A DNA stretch of 64,000 bases from Lonicera japonica (Eukaryota > Streptophyta > Magnoliopsida > Dipsacales > Caprifoliaceae). Below, one piece after another: positions 10,540-20,052 of the stretch (its first letter is position 1; every line of letters starts with the position of its first letter). A program made the position numbers and the translations under genes. The stretch spans positions 82,742,919 to 82,806,918 of the forward strand of contig CM038465.1 of NCBI GenBank assembly GCA_021464415.1. Direction: 5' to 3'. Below the pieces are notes generated by a model that did not search any database, was not told where the DNA came from, and saw nothing but the letters and a program-made list of their open reading frames with translations.

Positions 10540-11510
10540 GAAAATTGTAAAGGTCTATATGGTCTACTAATTATTTAAACAATGAGTCATTTAAATATCA
10601 AGAATTATGTAGCGCAAAGTTGGTAAAAACTTATTTTTTTTGTATTTAATTTTTTTCCTTAATTTTTTTTTGCATTTTCTTTCCTTTAGAAAATTGAATT
10701 AAGGAAAGCAAGGATGGAAAGAAATTTTATTTTTTTAGAAAAATAAAATATTTAAGGAAAAAATAAAATTGAAAGAAAATGAGTTCTTCATTAACTTTGT
10801 GGCTCATAACTCTCTTATATGATATGCAAATGATTCACTGTTCAAATCATTACTTAAAACCAATGTTTTAAAAGGCGAGGGCGTAGGTTGAGGCGTTTTC
10901 TTGTTGAAAGGCGAGGCATAAGCCTCAAGGCACTAATGTGCAAGCCTTTTGTGCATTATATATTTAAATTAGAAAAACAAGAAATAATTAAAAGAGACGT
11001 CTAACACTAAAAAGAAAGAAATAACAATCACATAATCACCTTTTAAAGTAACAAATAAAATTCAAATAAGCAAATAGATAAATATACACTTAGCACTTTA
11101 TCTTATCTTTCTTGCTTATGTTTTCTAATGGCAATAATAGTGCATATAACAGCAAAAAGTTAAAATTTTAAGTTGAGGTTTCATACATATAGTAGGAATG
11201 AGTATAATTATCAATTTATATCTACATAGCAGCAACCAATATGTATTTACAAACAAAAAATTATATATACATCTAAAAGTTATAGCAAAGAGAAAAAATG
11301 CAAAAAGTGTCCAAAAGGCGTAAAATGCCAAAAAGCGTATGAGGCATACAAAAGGCATAGTAAAGCGCAAAGAGGCGCAAGCCTTTTGTGCATCACGCAT
11401 TTGTTAATGAGCTTTAGTGCGTTTTTTAAAAAAAGTGCATGAGGCGAGCATTGATGCGTAAATGCGAAAGCCTTTTAAAACACTGTTTAAAACACATATG
11501 AAAGTTGTAG
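10540..11510. mobile_element. Inverted-repeat element copy 1 (arms L1/R1), interrupted by a hAT element
   Basis: The left arm (about 10544-10640, AATTGTAAAGG...CAATGAGTCATTT...GCAAAGTTGGTAAAAAC) pairs with a right arm (about 10785-10860 continuing at 11486). The right arm reads ATTAACTTTG...GCAAATGATTCACTGTTCAAA...CTTAAAAC in inverted orientation. Without the nested hAT element the unit is about 345 bp. The same arms recur at 11508, 12300 and 12565. No coding sequence is present. The element type (foldback or Mutator-like) is inferred from the long arms only. Confidence 0.65.
10861..11485. mobile_element. Non-autonomous hAT-type element with 8-bp TSD
   Basis: The termini are CAATGTTTTAAAAGGCG and the complement of CAGTGTTTTAAAAGGCTTTC. 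They are flanked by near-identical 8-bp duplications CTTAAAAC (10853-10860) and TTTAAAAC (11486-11493). An uninterrupted copy of the target, CATTACTTAAAACACATAT, exists at 12373-12391, confirming the insertion limits. The interior is rich in GGCG/AAAAGGC motifs and encodes no transposase, so it would rely on an autonomous hAT. Confidence 0.85.
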
Positions 11511-12435
11511 AGGGATATGTGATCTAACTAATGATTCAAACGATGAGTCATTTGGATATCGTATGAGAGAGTTACATATCTACAAAGTTAGTAAAAAACT
11601 TTTTTTTTTTGAATTTAATTTGTTCCTTAAATATTTTTTTTTCATTTTCTTTGCCTCAAAAAAAATTAATGAAGGAAAGCAATCAAGGAAACAAATATAT
11701 ATATATATATATAATAAGGGGGTCAGAAGGTAAAAGTTTGGAACTGAAGTCCAAGGGATGTGATAGCTTTTGTAACTCAATCCTTCTTTTGACCAACGAA
11801 GATTAGCAATTTTGTGGATCAAATCAAATCCAATGAGAAGATCTTTGGCTGGCAACTTGGTTCCATAAACTTGATGGTGAATAACACAACCTGGGAAGAA
11901 TTGGATATTGATTGGCTTGTTAATTTGTTCAACAACGAAGATTTGTCCATTAGCAGCTTTGAATGCTTGGAAGCATTTCTTCCAGTGATTAGAAGGTAAA
12001 ATGTTAGGATTGATTATTGTGCAGGCGGCTCTAGTATCAAAATAAGCAATCACAAGAATGGGTTTCTCATGATGTTCAAGGTATAGGTGAATTTTCGCCG
12101 ATGGTGAAGGTCTATCAGGGGTAAGGGCTAATGCTGGCGTTTGGGTAGAGGCTTTTTCAAAGTGGTGGATTGACAGCTCTTGTGAAGTGCCTCATCTCAA
12201 TTTTCTGACATCCCGGAAATCTCAACCCTTAAGCCAATTTACCACCTTGAACCAAAAAACTTCCTACACCCAAATCACATCATATATATATTTTAGGAAA
12301 AAATGAGTTTTTTATTAACTTTGCAGGCTCGTAACTCTTTTATATGATGTGCAAATGACTCACCGTTCAAACCATTACTTAAAACACATATCCCTCTACA
12401 ATCTTCATGTTTTGGCCGAATTCCGAATCATACAT
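11508..12435. mobile_element. Inverted-repeat element copy 2 (arms L2/R2) enclosing a viral protease fragment
   Basis: The left arm 11508-11610 (GTTGTAGAGGGATATGTG...GATGAGTCATTTGG...CTACAAAGTTAGTAAAAAAC) is inverted relative to the right arm 12300-12435 (TTTTTATTAACTTTGCAGGC...ACATATCCCTCTACAATC). The arms match those of copy 1. The centre differs: it holds a caulimovirid protease fragment (11738-12155, minus). A further single L-type arm lies at 12543-12675. Confidence 0.65.
11738..12155 (-). pseudogene. Endogenous caulimovirid aspartic protease fragment
   Basis: The minus-strand reading resembles the protease region of the larger viral copy at 38590-39016 along its length: FDT...NPN/DLLP...W..C..AF..ANG...FPG...HQVYG...LLIG. 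It starts upstream of the ORF (about 12155) and runs to about 11738. The catalytic triplet reads Asp-Thr-Arg (FDTRAACT), where the other copy has Asp-Thr-Gly, so the enzyme would be dead. No RT or other viral domain is attached. The divergence from 38590-39016 suggests a separate, older or different viral lineage. Confidence 0.75.
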
Positions 12436-12542
12436 GTGGAGGGCTAAACTAGCCATTGAAGTTAGGGTTTTGTATATGCAAATGCTATTGTTTTAATCCA
12501 TGCAAACCCCTAACTTCAATCATTGATCATACTCTTAAAATG

Positions 12543-12675
12543 GTTGATTCAGAATTCAACCAAAATATTAAAATTGTAAAGGATTATGTATTCTAACTAA
12601 TCGTTTAAACAATGAATTATTTGAAAATCATTAAAGAGTTACGAACCTACAAAGTTAGTTAATAAAAATTGAGGG
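12543..12675. repeat. Single L-type arm of the inverted-repeat family
   Basis: TTGTAAAGGATTATGTATTCTAACTAATC...TACAAAGTTAGTTAATAAAA is a third left arm. With the R2 terminus it forms an outward-facing inverted pair around 12435-12543, where a smaller palindrome (GAAGTTAGGGTTTTG / CAAACCCCTAACTTC) also lies. No partner right arm was found further on. Confidence 0.55.
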
Positions 12676-12749
12676 AAATGAAAGTTAAGTGAAAATCGTG
12701 TCATTGTGATACCTCTTTCGTATATTAGTTTTATTAACAAAATTTGATG

Positions 12750-13235
12750 GAGGTTTCAAATTGACAAAAATTAAAAGTTTAAGTGTCAATTTGCAAAAAA
12801 AAAATAAAAAAATAAGGTGATTTATACTTTGGATTTCGTTTGTTCCTGCATATCAAACATTGGATGCTAAAGTTTTGCATAATAAGTGTTTGGGGTGCCA
12901 TTTTGGACGAAATCCGTTAGTCAACATGGTCAACCGTTAGCTCAATTAATTTTTGACCCAATTTACCCATTTTACCCCTAGAAAAAGGCAAAACATATTG
13001 CTATTGCTTAGGGGTAAAATGGGTAAAAATTAAATGAGCTAATTGTTGACCACATTGACTAATAGATTCCGTCCAAAATGGCACTCAAACACCTATTATA
13101 CAAAACTTTGTCACCTAACATCTTATATATAGGAAACAAAATACCCAAAGTCTAAATCACTAAAAATAAAAAATTAGTTTAGGTGACACATTGAAATGTT
13201 TGATAATTAAGATGTCAAATTGGTTAAATAGTCCA
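12750..13235. mobile_element. Hairpin-forming foldback element
   Basis: Two inverted arms of about 200 bp meet around a loop of about 30 bases (12980-13009). The innermost 18 bp, TTTACCCATTTTACCCCT at 12962-12979 and its exact complement at 13010-13027, are perfect. GTGCCATTTTGGACG (12896) and CGTCCAAAATGGCAC (13070) continue the pairing, with less perfect matching outward to about 12750 and 13235. It encodes nothing. The RNA would fold into a long stem. Confidence 0.75.
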
Positions 13236-13940
13236 GCTTTTCTCACGCTTAATTAATACTATAAAAGTATGGATATTAAATACTCCAAGTTTGAGATTTA
13301 GCTCAGGTTTATTTTTTAATTATTAATACATAATAATACATTGAGATTCTATACATGCCCTTCTTAGATGCGTATGTTTTTTTGCCTTTAATTATGGATT
13401 GTTATTAAAAGAGACATCAACATATAAATAGAGTTTTGCTTTATCTTCTTAATTTATTTATTTTTTAACTAAATGGAGCCAACCGGCTCAAATTAACATA
13501 TATTATCCGAAGAAAGAGTATTAAGAATAGACACATGGAGATCAACAAAGCAAAGATACCCTTCCAACGTACATATAACTAATAAAAAAGCATTGACGGA
13601 TGAGAAGCTTAGAAGATAAATTGAAGAGAATTGAGGACATGTCTGTAGAAGAAAAAAAAAATCTTCATGGAGGATGAGCTTAAAAGATTTTAAGATTAAT
13701 GCAGCTAGGTCTATAAGATTAATTTAAGATGCATTAGGTAAATTCTTCGTTTATTTGTTTAACCCTTAATTGCTTTTGTACTAGATATATTGTTACTGCT
13801 GTTTTTAAACATTATTGTTGAGTGTTTACAAAAAAATGTGGGTTCGTATACATGTATGAACTTCTTCTTTTTTCCAATTATGTTTATAAAAATTCATACA
13901 TATTATCATACATGTTTTCCTCATTTACGTGTTAATATGT
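13236..13940. other. Intergenic region
   Basis: AT-rich; no gene or structured repeat was recognised. Confidence 0.5.
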
Positions 13941-14138
13941 TTACATATATTCAGATGTTTTACCTCGTAGTATATCTACTTGATAATTTAGCTAATTTTC
14001 ATATTATAAATCTGTAATATATCTGTTAAATTTCATAAAAATGTATTGTTTACATATTTTACCTCATAATATATCAACTGGATAATTATGTTAATTTTCA
14101 TATTATAAATCCGTAATATATCTATTAGTTTTCATAAA
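13941..14138. repeat. Tandem duplication with a 99-bp period
   Basis: TTTTCATATTATAAATC(T/C)GTA occurs at 13996 and 14095, inside two units sharing TTTACATAT...TTTTACCTC...ATATATC...AAAAATGTATTG. The duplication is diverged, so it is not recent. The following 14139-14741 is AT-rich with no gene. Confidence 0.8.
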
Positions 14139-14741
14139 AATGTATTGTAATATATCTATTAAATAATTTAATTAAAACCGATTGAAAAATCCTTCATAAA
14201 ATAAGTACTTTTTAAGATAAATCATTTATAAAGATATTTGAATTCAAATATCTTTGTGTTTTGATTTCAAAAAAAAATGTTAACTAAGATCTTTTAAACA
14301 TTCCCTTGATTTTTGAAATTCTAAATTCTAGATGGTTATAAATTTTGAATTAAAAAGTAAACCAAGGTTAATCCAGGAAATAAAAAAAAACAATTAAAAT
14401 TTATTAAATTGGTAATTATCTATTTATTTGGGCTAATTTCCAATTGCCAAAATAGAGTGAGTTAAATGCAAAATAATTCAAATTTTTTAGGCAAAAAACA
14501 AAAAGTCCCATAAAAATTTAGGGAAGACCGTATCACAATGTTAGAATATAATTTTTTAAAATTATTTATCAAAGGATAATATAATTTTTTTAATTAAGTT
14601 TATAGGAAATAAAATAGAAGAAAGATCAAGGGAACAATATTGAAAATACAAATCTTTTGGTAAATTAATAAATTCTTAACTTTTTTTTTAGTAGAAAAGG
14701 TTGCAGCCCCTAAAATATTATTAGATCGTGAAAAGAAATAA

Positions 14742-15950
14742 TCAATACACCTTATTCCACCGAGCATTAGGATACCCATCTTTCTCAATACAAATAATGC
14801 CCCTCAATCTCATAAGACAAGAATTGCTATCAAAGTAAATAAACTTATCCGCTCTACATCTCTCGTTAGCCATATAGTCTGCTGCTAAGTTAACCTCTCT
14901 ATAAATATGGACTATTGTGTAATATAATCTATGAAGCAAAACGAAATCTAACCTCTCTATAAATATGGACTATTGTGTAATATAATCTATGAAGCAAAAC
15001 GAAATCTCACGAATCATATAAACAATCGACCAATGCCCCGCCATTTTGCGTTGTAAAACTTGAACGAGAATCTGCGAATCCGTCTTGATATCCACATGAA
15101 GAAAACCCGTTTCGATGCATCTCTTAAGGCCTTGAAGGAGAGCCACTGTTTTTGCATACATATTGGAGCAAGTTCCATAGAAATCACCCATCGCCCAAAT
15201 CAATTTTCCCCTATAATCACACAGCACCGCACCACCTCCACTATTCCCTGGATTCCCCTTTGAGCAACCATCACAGTTTAATTTAACCTTTTTTGTCGGT
15301 GGATGCACCCATTTTATGATTAAGAAATTTCTTTGAGTGTGCATAGGAGCCACACACGAAAATAAGTTAAACCATTTTTTTATCAAAGTCTCTAATCTTA
15401 ATCCGCCCACTCGCATGATTGAGGAAAATACAAATCTCATTGGTAACATTACCAATAATGGATGGAACATGGCTATTTCTATTCTCAAATCGCGCCTTAT
15501 TCCGGGCGAGCCAAATTTCCCAACAAGTATAAGCAATCACGAAGCACACAAGAGCATTATAAAGAGGAGTACTGGAGTGATTCCACCAGCAATGAGCTTT
15601 GAGACGAAGAAAAGCGTTGTTAGCATTATATATTCGAAGCTTGCCTTCCATATCATTCCAAACATGACGAACGACAGTACTTTGAACAAAAAGATGGTCT
15701 TTGTCTTCGACCATTGGCTTCGAGGCGAGACTAATCCCTTTACGTACACTCACGTCCATGGGGTCCGGTGCTTAATCAACCGCCATAAAAATGAGGCCCA
15801 TTTTAAAGGTATAACTTTGTGTCAATTACACTTGTTAAAATGATGAAGCATACTTGCACTTCGAGTAATGTTCCAAGCGGGATTGATCGAGACACGCCCA
15901 TCCTGAGATGCTGTCCATCTGCACTGATCTGTAGCCTCTTCATTGAAGCA
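14742..15950 (-). pseudogene. LINE (non-LTR retrotransposon) 3' relic: zf-RVT linker and RNase H domain
   Basis: Reading leftward on the minus strand, a piece with DQCRWTASQDGRVSI and PAWNITR (about 15940-15860) resembles the region before the zf-RVT domain of plant LINEs. Next comes CWEIWLARNKARFEN (about 15500). An RNase H-like domain follows with VKLNCDGCSKGNPGNSGGG, WAMGDFYG, ALLQGLKRCIETGF, IKTDSQILVQVL and finally VNLAADYMAN. The order is that of the C-terminal part of plant L1-type ORF2. It is broken by frameshifts (near 15370 and 14940) and by a 58-bp tandem duplication. The reverse transcriptase and endonuclease are missing, as in a 5'-truncated copy. The RNase H acidic residues (D of NCDG, D of KTDS, D of AADYMAN) are still visible. 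Confidence 0.8.
14891..15006. repeat. 58-bp tandem duplication within the LINE relic
   Basis: ACCTCTCTATAAATATGGAC through GAAGCAAAACGAAATCT occurs at about 14893 and again at 14951 with almost no differences, giving a 58-bp period. Since 58 is not a multiple of three, it shifts the RNase H frame. The near identity marks it as a recent event. Confidence 0.9.
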
Positions 15951-16291
15951 CTGCAGCTACTGTTTAATGGTAGTTATCTATTGAATTTGAAGGTTTTCGC
16001 TACAAAAAATTTCCTAGTTATAACTATTGTTTAATAAGTTATTAATTTATCGATAAATTAAAACCTTTTTTAATTAATAAAATTATCCGGTTCCAATCTT
16101 ATGAATTTATAGAATGTTTACTGTATCTTATCATGACTTTGTGACAATGTCCCTGGATATTTATCCTTTCATCCAACCGTAAGAACAAACCGGTACTAAA
16201 GAAAAATGGAATCAATTATAACTTTTTAATGATGAATAGAATGGTGTAGAGGGGGGAATTGATGGAATGGGTGGTCAACTTTTAGTTTTGC

Positions 16292-16778
16292 TAGGGATGG
16301 TAATAGGTCGGGGTTCAGGGCGGGTTTGGCCAATACCAAACCTGACCCGCATCTAAAATACTCCGCCCCGAACCCAATGCGGGTTTATTTTTTGGAACCC
16401 AAACTCGCCCCGCCCTGCCCCGAATATATATGCCCCTTAAATATTTATGTTCACGTATTAATATTAACAAAATCAAATTTGTTTATCAATATATTTAAGA
16501 AATTAGATTTATAAAAATAAAGACATGAAAATGCTATATAAGAATGGACGAAGTTAGGAATTCTTAAAAAGTTATATGTATATATTTAATATTAATATAT
16601 ATATATATATATTTTTTAATACATAAGTATGCAGGTCGGGGCGGGTCGGATTTTAAAATACCAAAATCCTAACCTGCCCCGAACACAATCCGGGCTCAAA
16701 AAAACCCAACCCAAACTTGCTCCATCCATATTGGGTTAGGTCGGAAATCGATCGGGTTGGGTTTTTTTGCCATCCCTA
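16292..16778. mobile_element. hAT-type MITE with perfect 8-bp TSD
   Basis: The terminal inverted repeats are TAGGGATGG(T/C)AA and its complement TTGCCATCCCTA. Identical duplications AGTTTTGC flank it at 16284-16291 and 16779-16786. The 487-bp body is built of GGGGCGGG/CCCGCCCC-rich inverted blocks at each end around an AT-rich centre. It contains no transposase. The short ORF at 16326-16514 is an accident of the repeat. Confidence 0.92.
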
Positions 16779-16786
16779 AGTTTTGC

Positions 16787-18130
16787 TTTGTAGAAACCTA
16801 TATAAACGTTGGTTGAAAGATAGAAATTAAAGGAATTGTAGAGACTCGTATTTTATTTGAGAGAAAGAGCCGGGAGCAAGAAGACCGCGTCAAGGTAATT
16901 TAATACCGTTTGAAATCTTTTTTTTAAGTGGAATGATGGTGAGTTGTCTAAATCTCGACCTTTAATTTTATTAAAGGCGGGTAGAGGTTTTTTTAACCAA
17001 CTTCAAAAGAGTCGGATCTCTAATCTTGAACAAAAATAATATTAATACTATCTTTTTTTTATATAATTTATTTATAAAAAATGAGATTAATATTAAAATT
17101 ATTCCCCTTTAAAAACAATTATGGCTCCCAGCTCTTGCTTCTGAGTTTTTTTTTTTTTATTCTTTCCGGATCAATGTACTGAATAGACAGAACCTTTAAT
17201 ATTTATTTATTTATCATTTTATTTTATTAACATGCTTCTCATTTTACATAAATACAAATCAGAATTATAATTAAAAATTAAAGTTTGAAAATAGAAATAA
17301 AAAGGAGAATCTGTGTTACTATCAACCACAACTCGTATTTATTTTTGAAATTAGCACATTTGTCAACTTATTTTTTATCTTTTTAACTAAATTAATTATT
17401 ATTTTTTTATTTTTTATAATACTATCAAACAGAGCCAACATTTATTAAATTATATGATGAAAAGCACTCACAAATCTTTACCTTATTCAAATGCTTCCTC
17501 ATCCAAGAAAAAGACTAATCAATTGTAATATAAATAATGCCGAGAAAGGTAAACAGTCCCCTGGAATTGAAACCTGATTCAGAGGATTCTCATTATCAAA
17601 GGTAAAACAATTGTTCAACTCCCTTAAAATAACATGAGAAAGGCCAACAAGGTAGAAGGTTATATTCAATACATGTGTTAAAAAAATATTTCAAATATAA
17701 AATTTAAAAGTAAATGTAAGTAATATTCAGATTTAAACTCAAATGATAAAAAAAAATGTGATTATTTATATAATGGGCTTTAATTTGAGTCTTGTCATAC
17801 TTCCCTCTCCCTTTTCAAATTGTTCAAATGTATCATATTACTTTGATTAAAACAAATAAAAATAAGAAAAATAAGTATAAATACGTCTCAATTTCATATT
17901 CCAACATAAACATATTATTTTAATTTATTTTAACTACAACTTTTTGAAGATCTTTTAGGTTATATTTCATTTCTCATTCAAAGTTAATCCGTGTGATAGT
18001 GATGCCAGACAGAACTTGAGGAACAAATTATTTAAATCTGGTTTTGGACTTTATTATATTCAGCCAAACTTCTCAAACCGTGGAAGTCATTGAAATGTCA
18101 GTATCTACGCACCAAATCATGACATTTTTT
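16787..18130. other. Intergenic region
   Basis: AT-rich; no coding exon, RNA gene or defined repeat was recognised. The ORF at 18044-18460 overlaps the dispersed repeat at 18145 and shows no family resemblance. Confidence 0.5.
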
Positions 18131-18144
18131 TTTTGTTCTTCACA

Positions 18145-18245
18145 GTATGTCTGGACCAACTTTTGTGCACCTCGACTAATCTCCGTTTGTGATTCGTGGC
18201 TGCCGCTAGCTAAGCATTATTTTAACATAACGCTGGGAATTGACT
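18145..18245 (+). repeat. Dispersed repeat, copy A
   Basis: GTCTGGACCAACTTTTGTGCACCTCGACTAATC...ATTCGTGGCTGCCGCTAGCTAAGCATTATTTT matches 52935-53010 in the same orientation. This copy has many C-to-T and G-to-A differences from the GC-rich version at 52935, the pattern expected from decay of methylated cytosines. The family was not identified. Confidence 0.75.
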
Positions 18246-18458
18246 TTGAGAGCTCCAAATCGAGCCAAAGTTGTCCCAATGACAATCTTATACTACTGGG
18301 CCAAAAGGCTTGGTTACAAATCATGACATTAAATGCTGGAAATCTGGAATACACACAAACAAACAAAAATTACATAAACACCCCGACATACGACATTCTC
18401 CCTTTCTGGCACATAATGCATTGGAATCAAGTTTCCTCGGAGAACTTATACATGTGTT

Positions 18459-18460
18459 AG

Positions 18461-18482
<22 letters not shown>
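18459..18482. repeat. (TA)n microsatellite
   Basis: An uninterrupted TA run follows GTTAGATATATATA and ends in ATACACATATAC. Confidence 0.9.
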
Positions 18483-18491
<9 letters not shown>

Positions 18492-18655
18492 ACGGTTTTG
18501 TAAAGGACGCTATTCTATTAAGTTTGTAGATGGGTTTACTGGTAACAGTCACCATATTATATCGTACTATACCATACTAATACAATCGATAAGCCAAGTT
18601 GCAACTGGATAGAGTAGAGCCCGGTAGACTCAAGCCTTTTTCGAAAATCCTAGAG

Positions 18656-19065
18656 TAAGAGGTTGTTTGTTTTGCCCATTTAAATTTGAAAACTTAAAGT
18701 TTTCAAATTTAAGTAGTGTGAAAGTTGTTTGTTTGGCAAAAAATTTAAGTGATTTGTCACTTAAATCTGAAAATTTGCATCTAAAATTTTAAGTGGCAAG
18801 TTTGCCACTTAAATCTAAAAATTTAAAACTCCTCATTACAAAATACTTCTTTTACCCTTATTAAAGATCTAATCATGTGATTTAAATACAGTAATAAGGG
18901 CAAAATTGTCATATTAAAAAAAATCAATTTTCAGATGTGTTATATTCAAACAAACAACATTTTTCAAATACAGTTTTCAAAAATAAACAAACATTTTTTT
19001 CAATTTTAATTTTCAATTTTTAATTTAACTGTCAGATGTTTTATCAAACGCTATCTAAATAAAAC
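18656..19065. mobile_element. Probable MITE
   Basis: The stretch begins GAGGTTGTTTGTTTTGCCCA and ends TTTTATCAAACGCTATCT, whose complement, AGATAGCGTTTGATAAAA, is a loose inverted match. Internal inverted blocks such as AAGTGATTTGTCACTT and AAGTGGCAAGTTTGCCACTT add symmetry. No clean target duplication was found, so class and limits are uncertain. Confidence 0.45.
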
Positions 19066-19084
19066 GGAGTATTAGACATAAGAA

Positions 19085-19563
19085 AGGTCCACGTGCACGG
19101 GATCCAATCACCTATACTGACAACAGATCGAGGGAGACACCATTGTATTACCCCTACGGGGGAGAGCCTTTTTTTCTAATATATGGACAGTCTTGAGGGC
19201 AGATTAGCCTATCACATCTGTCCGCTCACATTAATCCTGGCTTATCACTCAAGACTATAAATGAGGGCAACAACTCACCATTAACGACATAGATACACAC
19301 AGGGAGATCATTAAGTAGATATCGTCTCAACTACCCTCTCTAGAAATCATCACCCTTATCGGTACAACAGGTCCGGTCGCTCTCTCTTATTGTTTAGGTG
19401 CTTATCTCTTCTCCCCAAAGTGACTGCTATATATAGCATTCCGTTTAGTTTTTATCTTGTAATGAATTTCAGATTGTAATTTTATTGTTATAATAATTAA
19501 TGAAATGAATGTTTAGGAGATTAGTGCATCGAACTTCCATTGTATTGAGTAATGCCTCGTACA
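19085..19563 (+). mobile_element. Possible solo LTR
   Basis: GC is higher than in the flanks. There is a TATA-like ACTATAAATGAGG (19255) followed at about 230 bp by AT-rich sequence with AATAATTAATGAAATGAATG, the order of promoter then poly(A) region seen in LTRs. No second copy or target duplication was found, so this is a suggestion only. Confidence 0.3.
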
Positions 19564-19571
19564 CACACCAA

Positions 19572-20044
19572 CAGTGGCGGGACCAGGGTTTCAGAGACAC
19601 CCGAGCTCATTGATCATGCAAGAAAATAAAAAAGTATTCTTCCTTCTTTTCTTTTTTTTTTTGCGACTCTTCAAATTAAAAATAATGTCAAAATTCTTAT
19701 TATTTTAGTTACGCAGATAAACATGGAGTCAAACTAGCTATATTATTAAGGAAAATCTTTAGCACTTCAGTTATAAACTATATAGATATTGCAAAATTTT
19801 AAATAACTTCACCATCTGTTCATATGTTTTTTCTATGTATTATTGAAGTGAGATAAGACAATGTATACATAAAGAATTAAACTATGATTCGTAGAAATAT
19901 AGATAATTGGAGGATTTGTTATTGGATGGGCTGATATACTTAGCGGATCTCTGGGCTGAGAAATTATAGACCAATAGTAAGTTTGTTACTGGAGGGTGCA
20001 ACCGGGCTGTAGCCTGGTCTAGCCCTCCAAAAGTTCCGCCTCTG
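19572..20044. mobile_element. hAT-type MITE with perfect 8-bp TSD
   Basis: The ends are CAGTGGCGGGACCAGGGTTT and the complement of CAGAGGCGGAACTTTTGGAG. Identical duplications CACACCAA lie at 19564-19571 and 20045-20052. The element is 473 bp with no coding capacity. It landed at the end of the possible LTR above. Confidence 0.9.
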
Positions 20045-20052
20045 CACACCAA

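Noticed and set aside
11125..11400. 91-residue minus-strand ORF
   Set aside because: It lies wholly inside the non-coding hAT element 10861-11485 and has no family resemblance.
15337..15843. 168-residue plus-strand ORF
   Set aside because: It is the antisense shadow of the LINE RNase H relic.
18044..18460. 138-residue plus-strand ORF
   Set aside because: It overlaps dispersed repeat A and has no recognisable motif; length alone is not enough.
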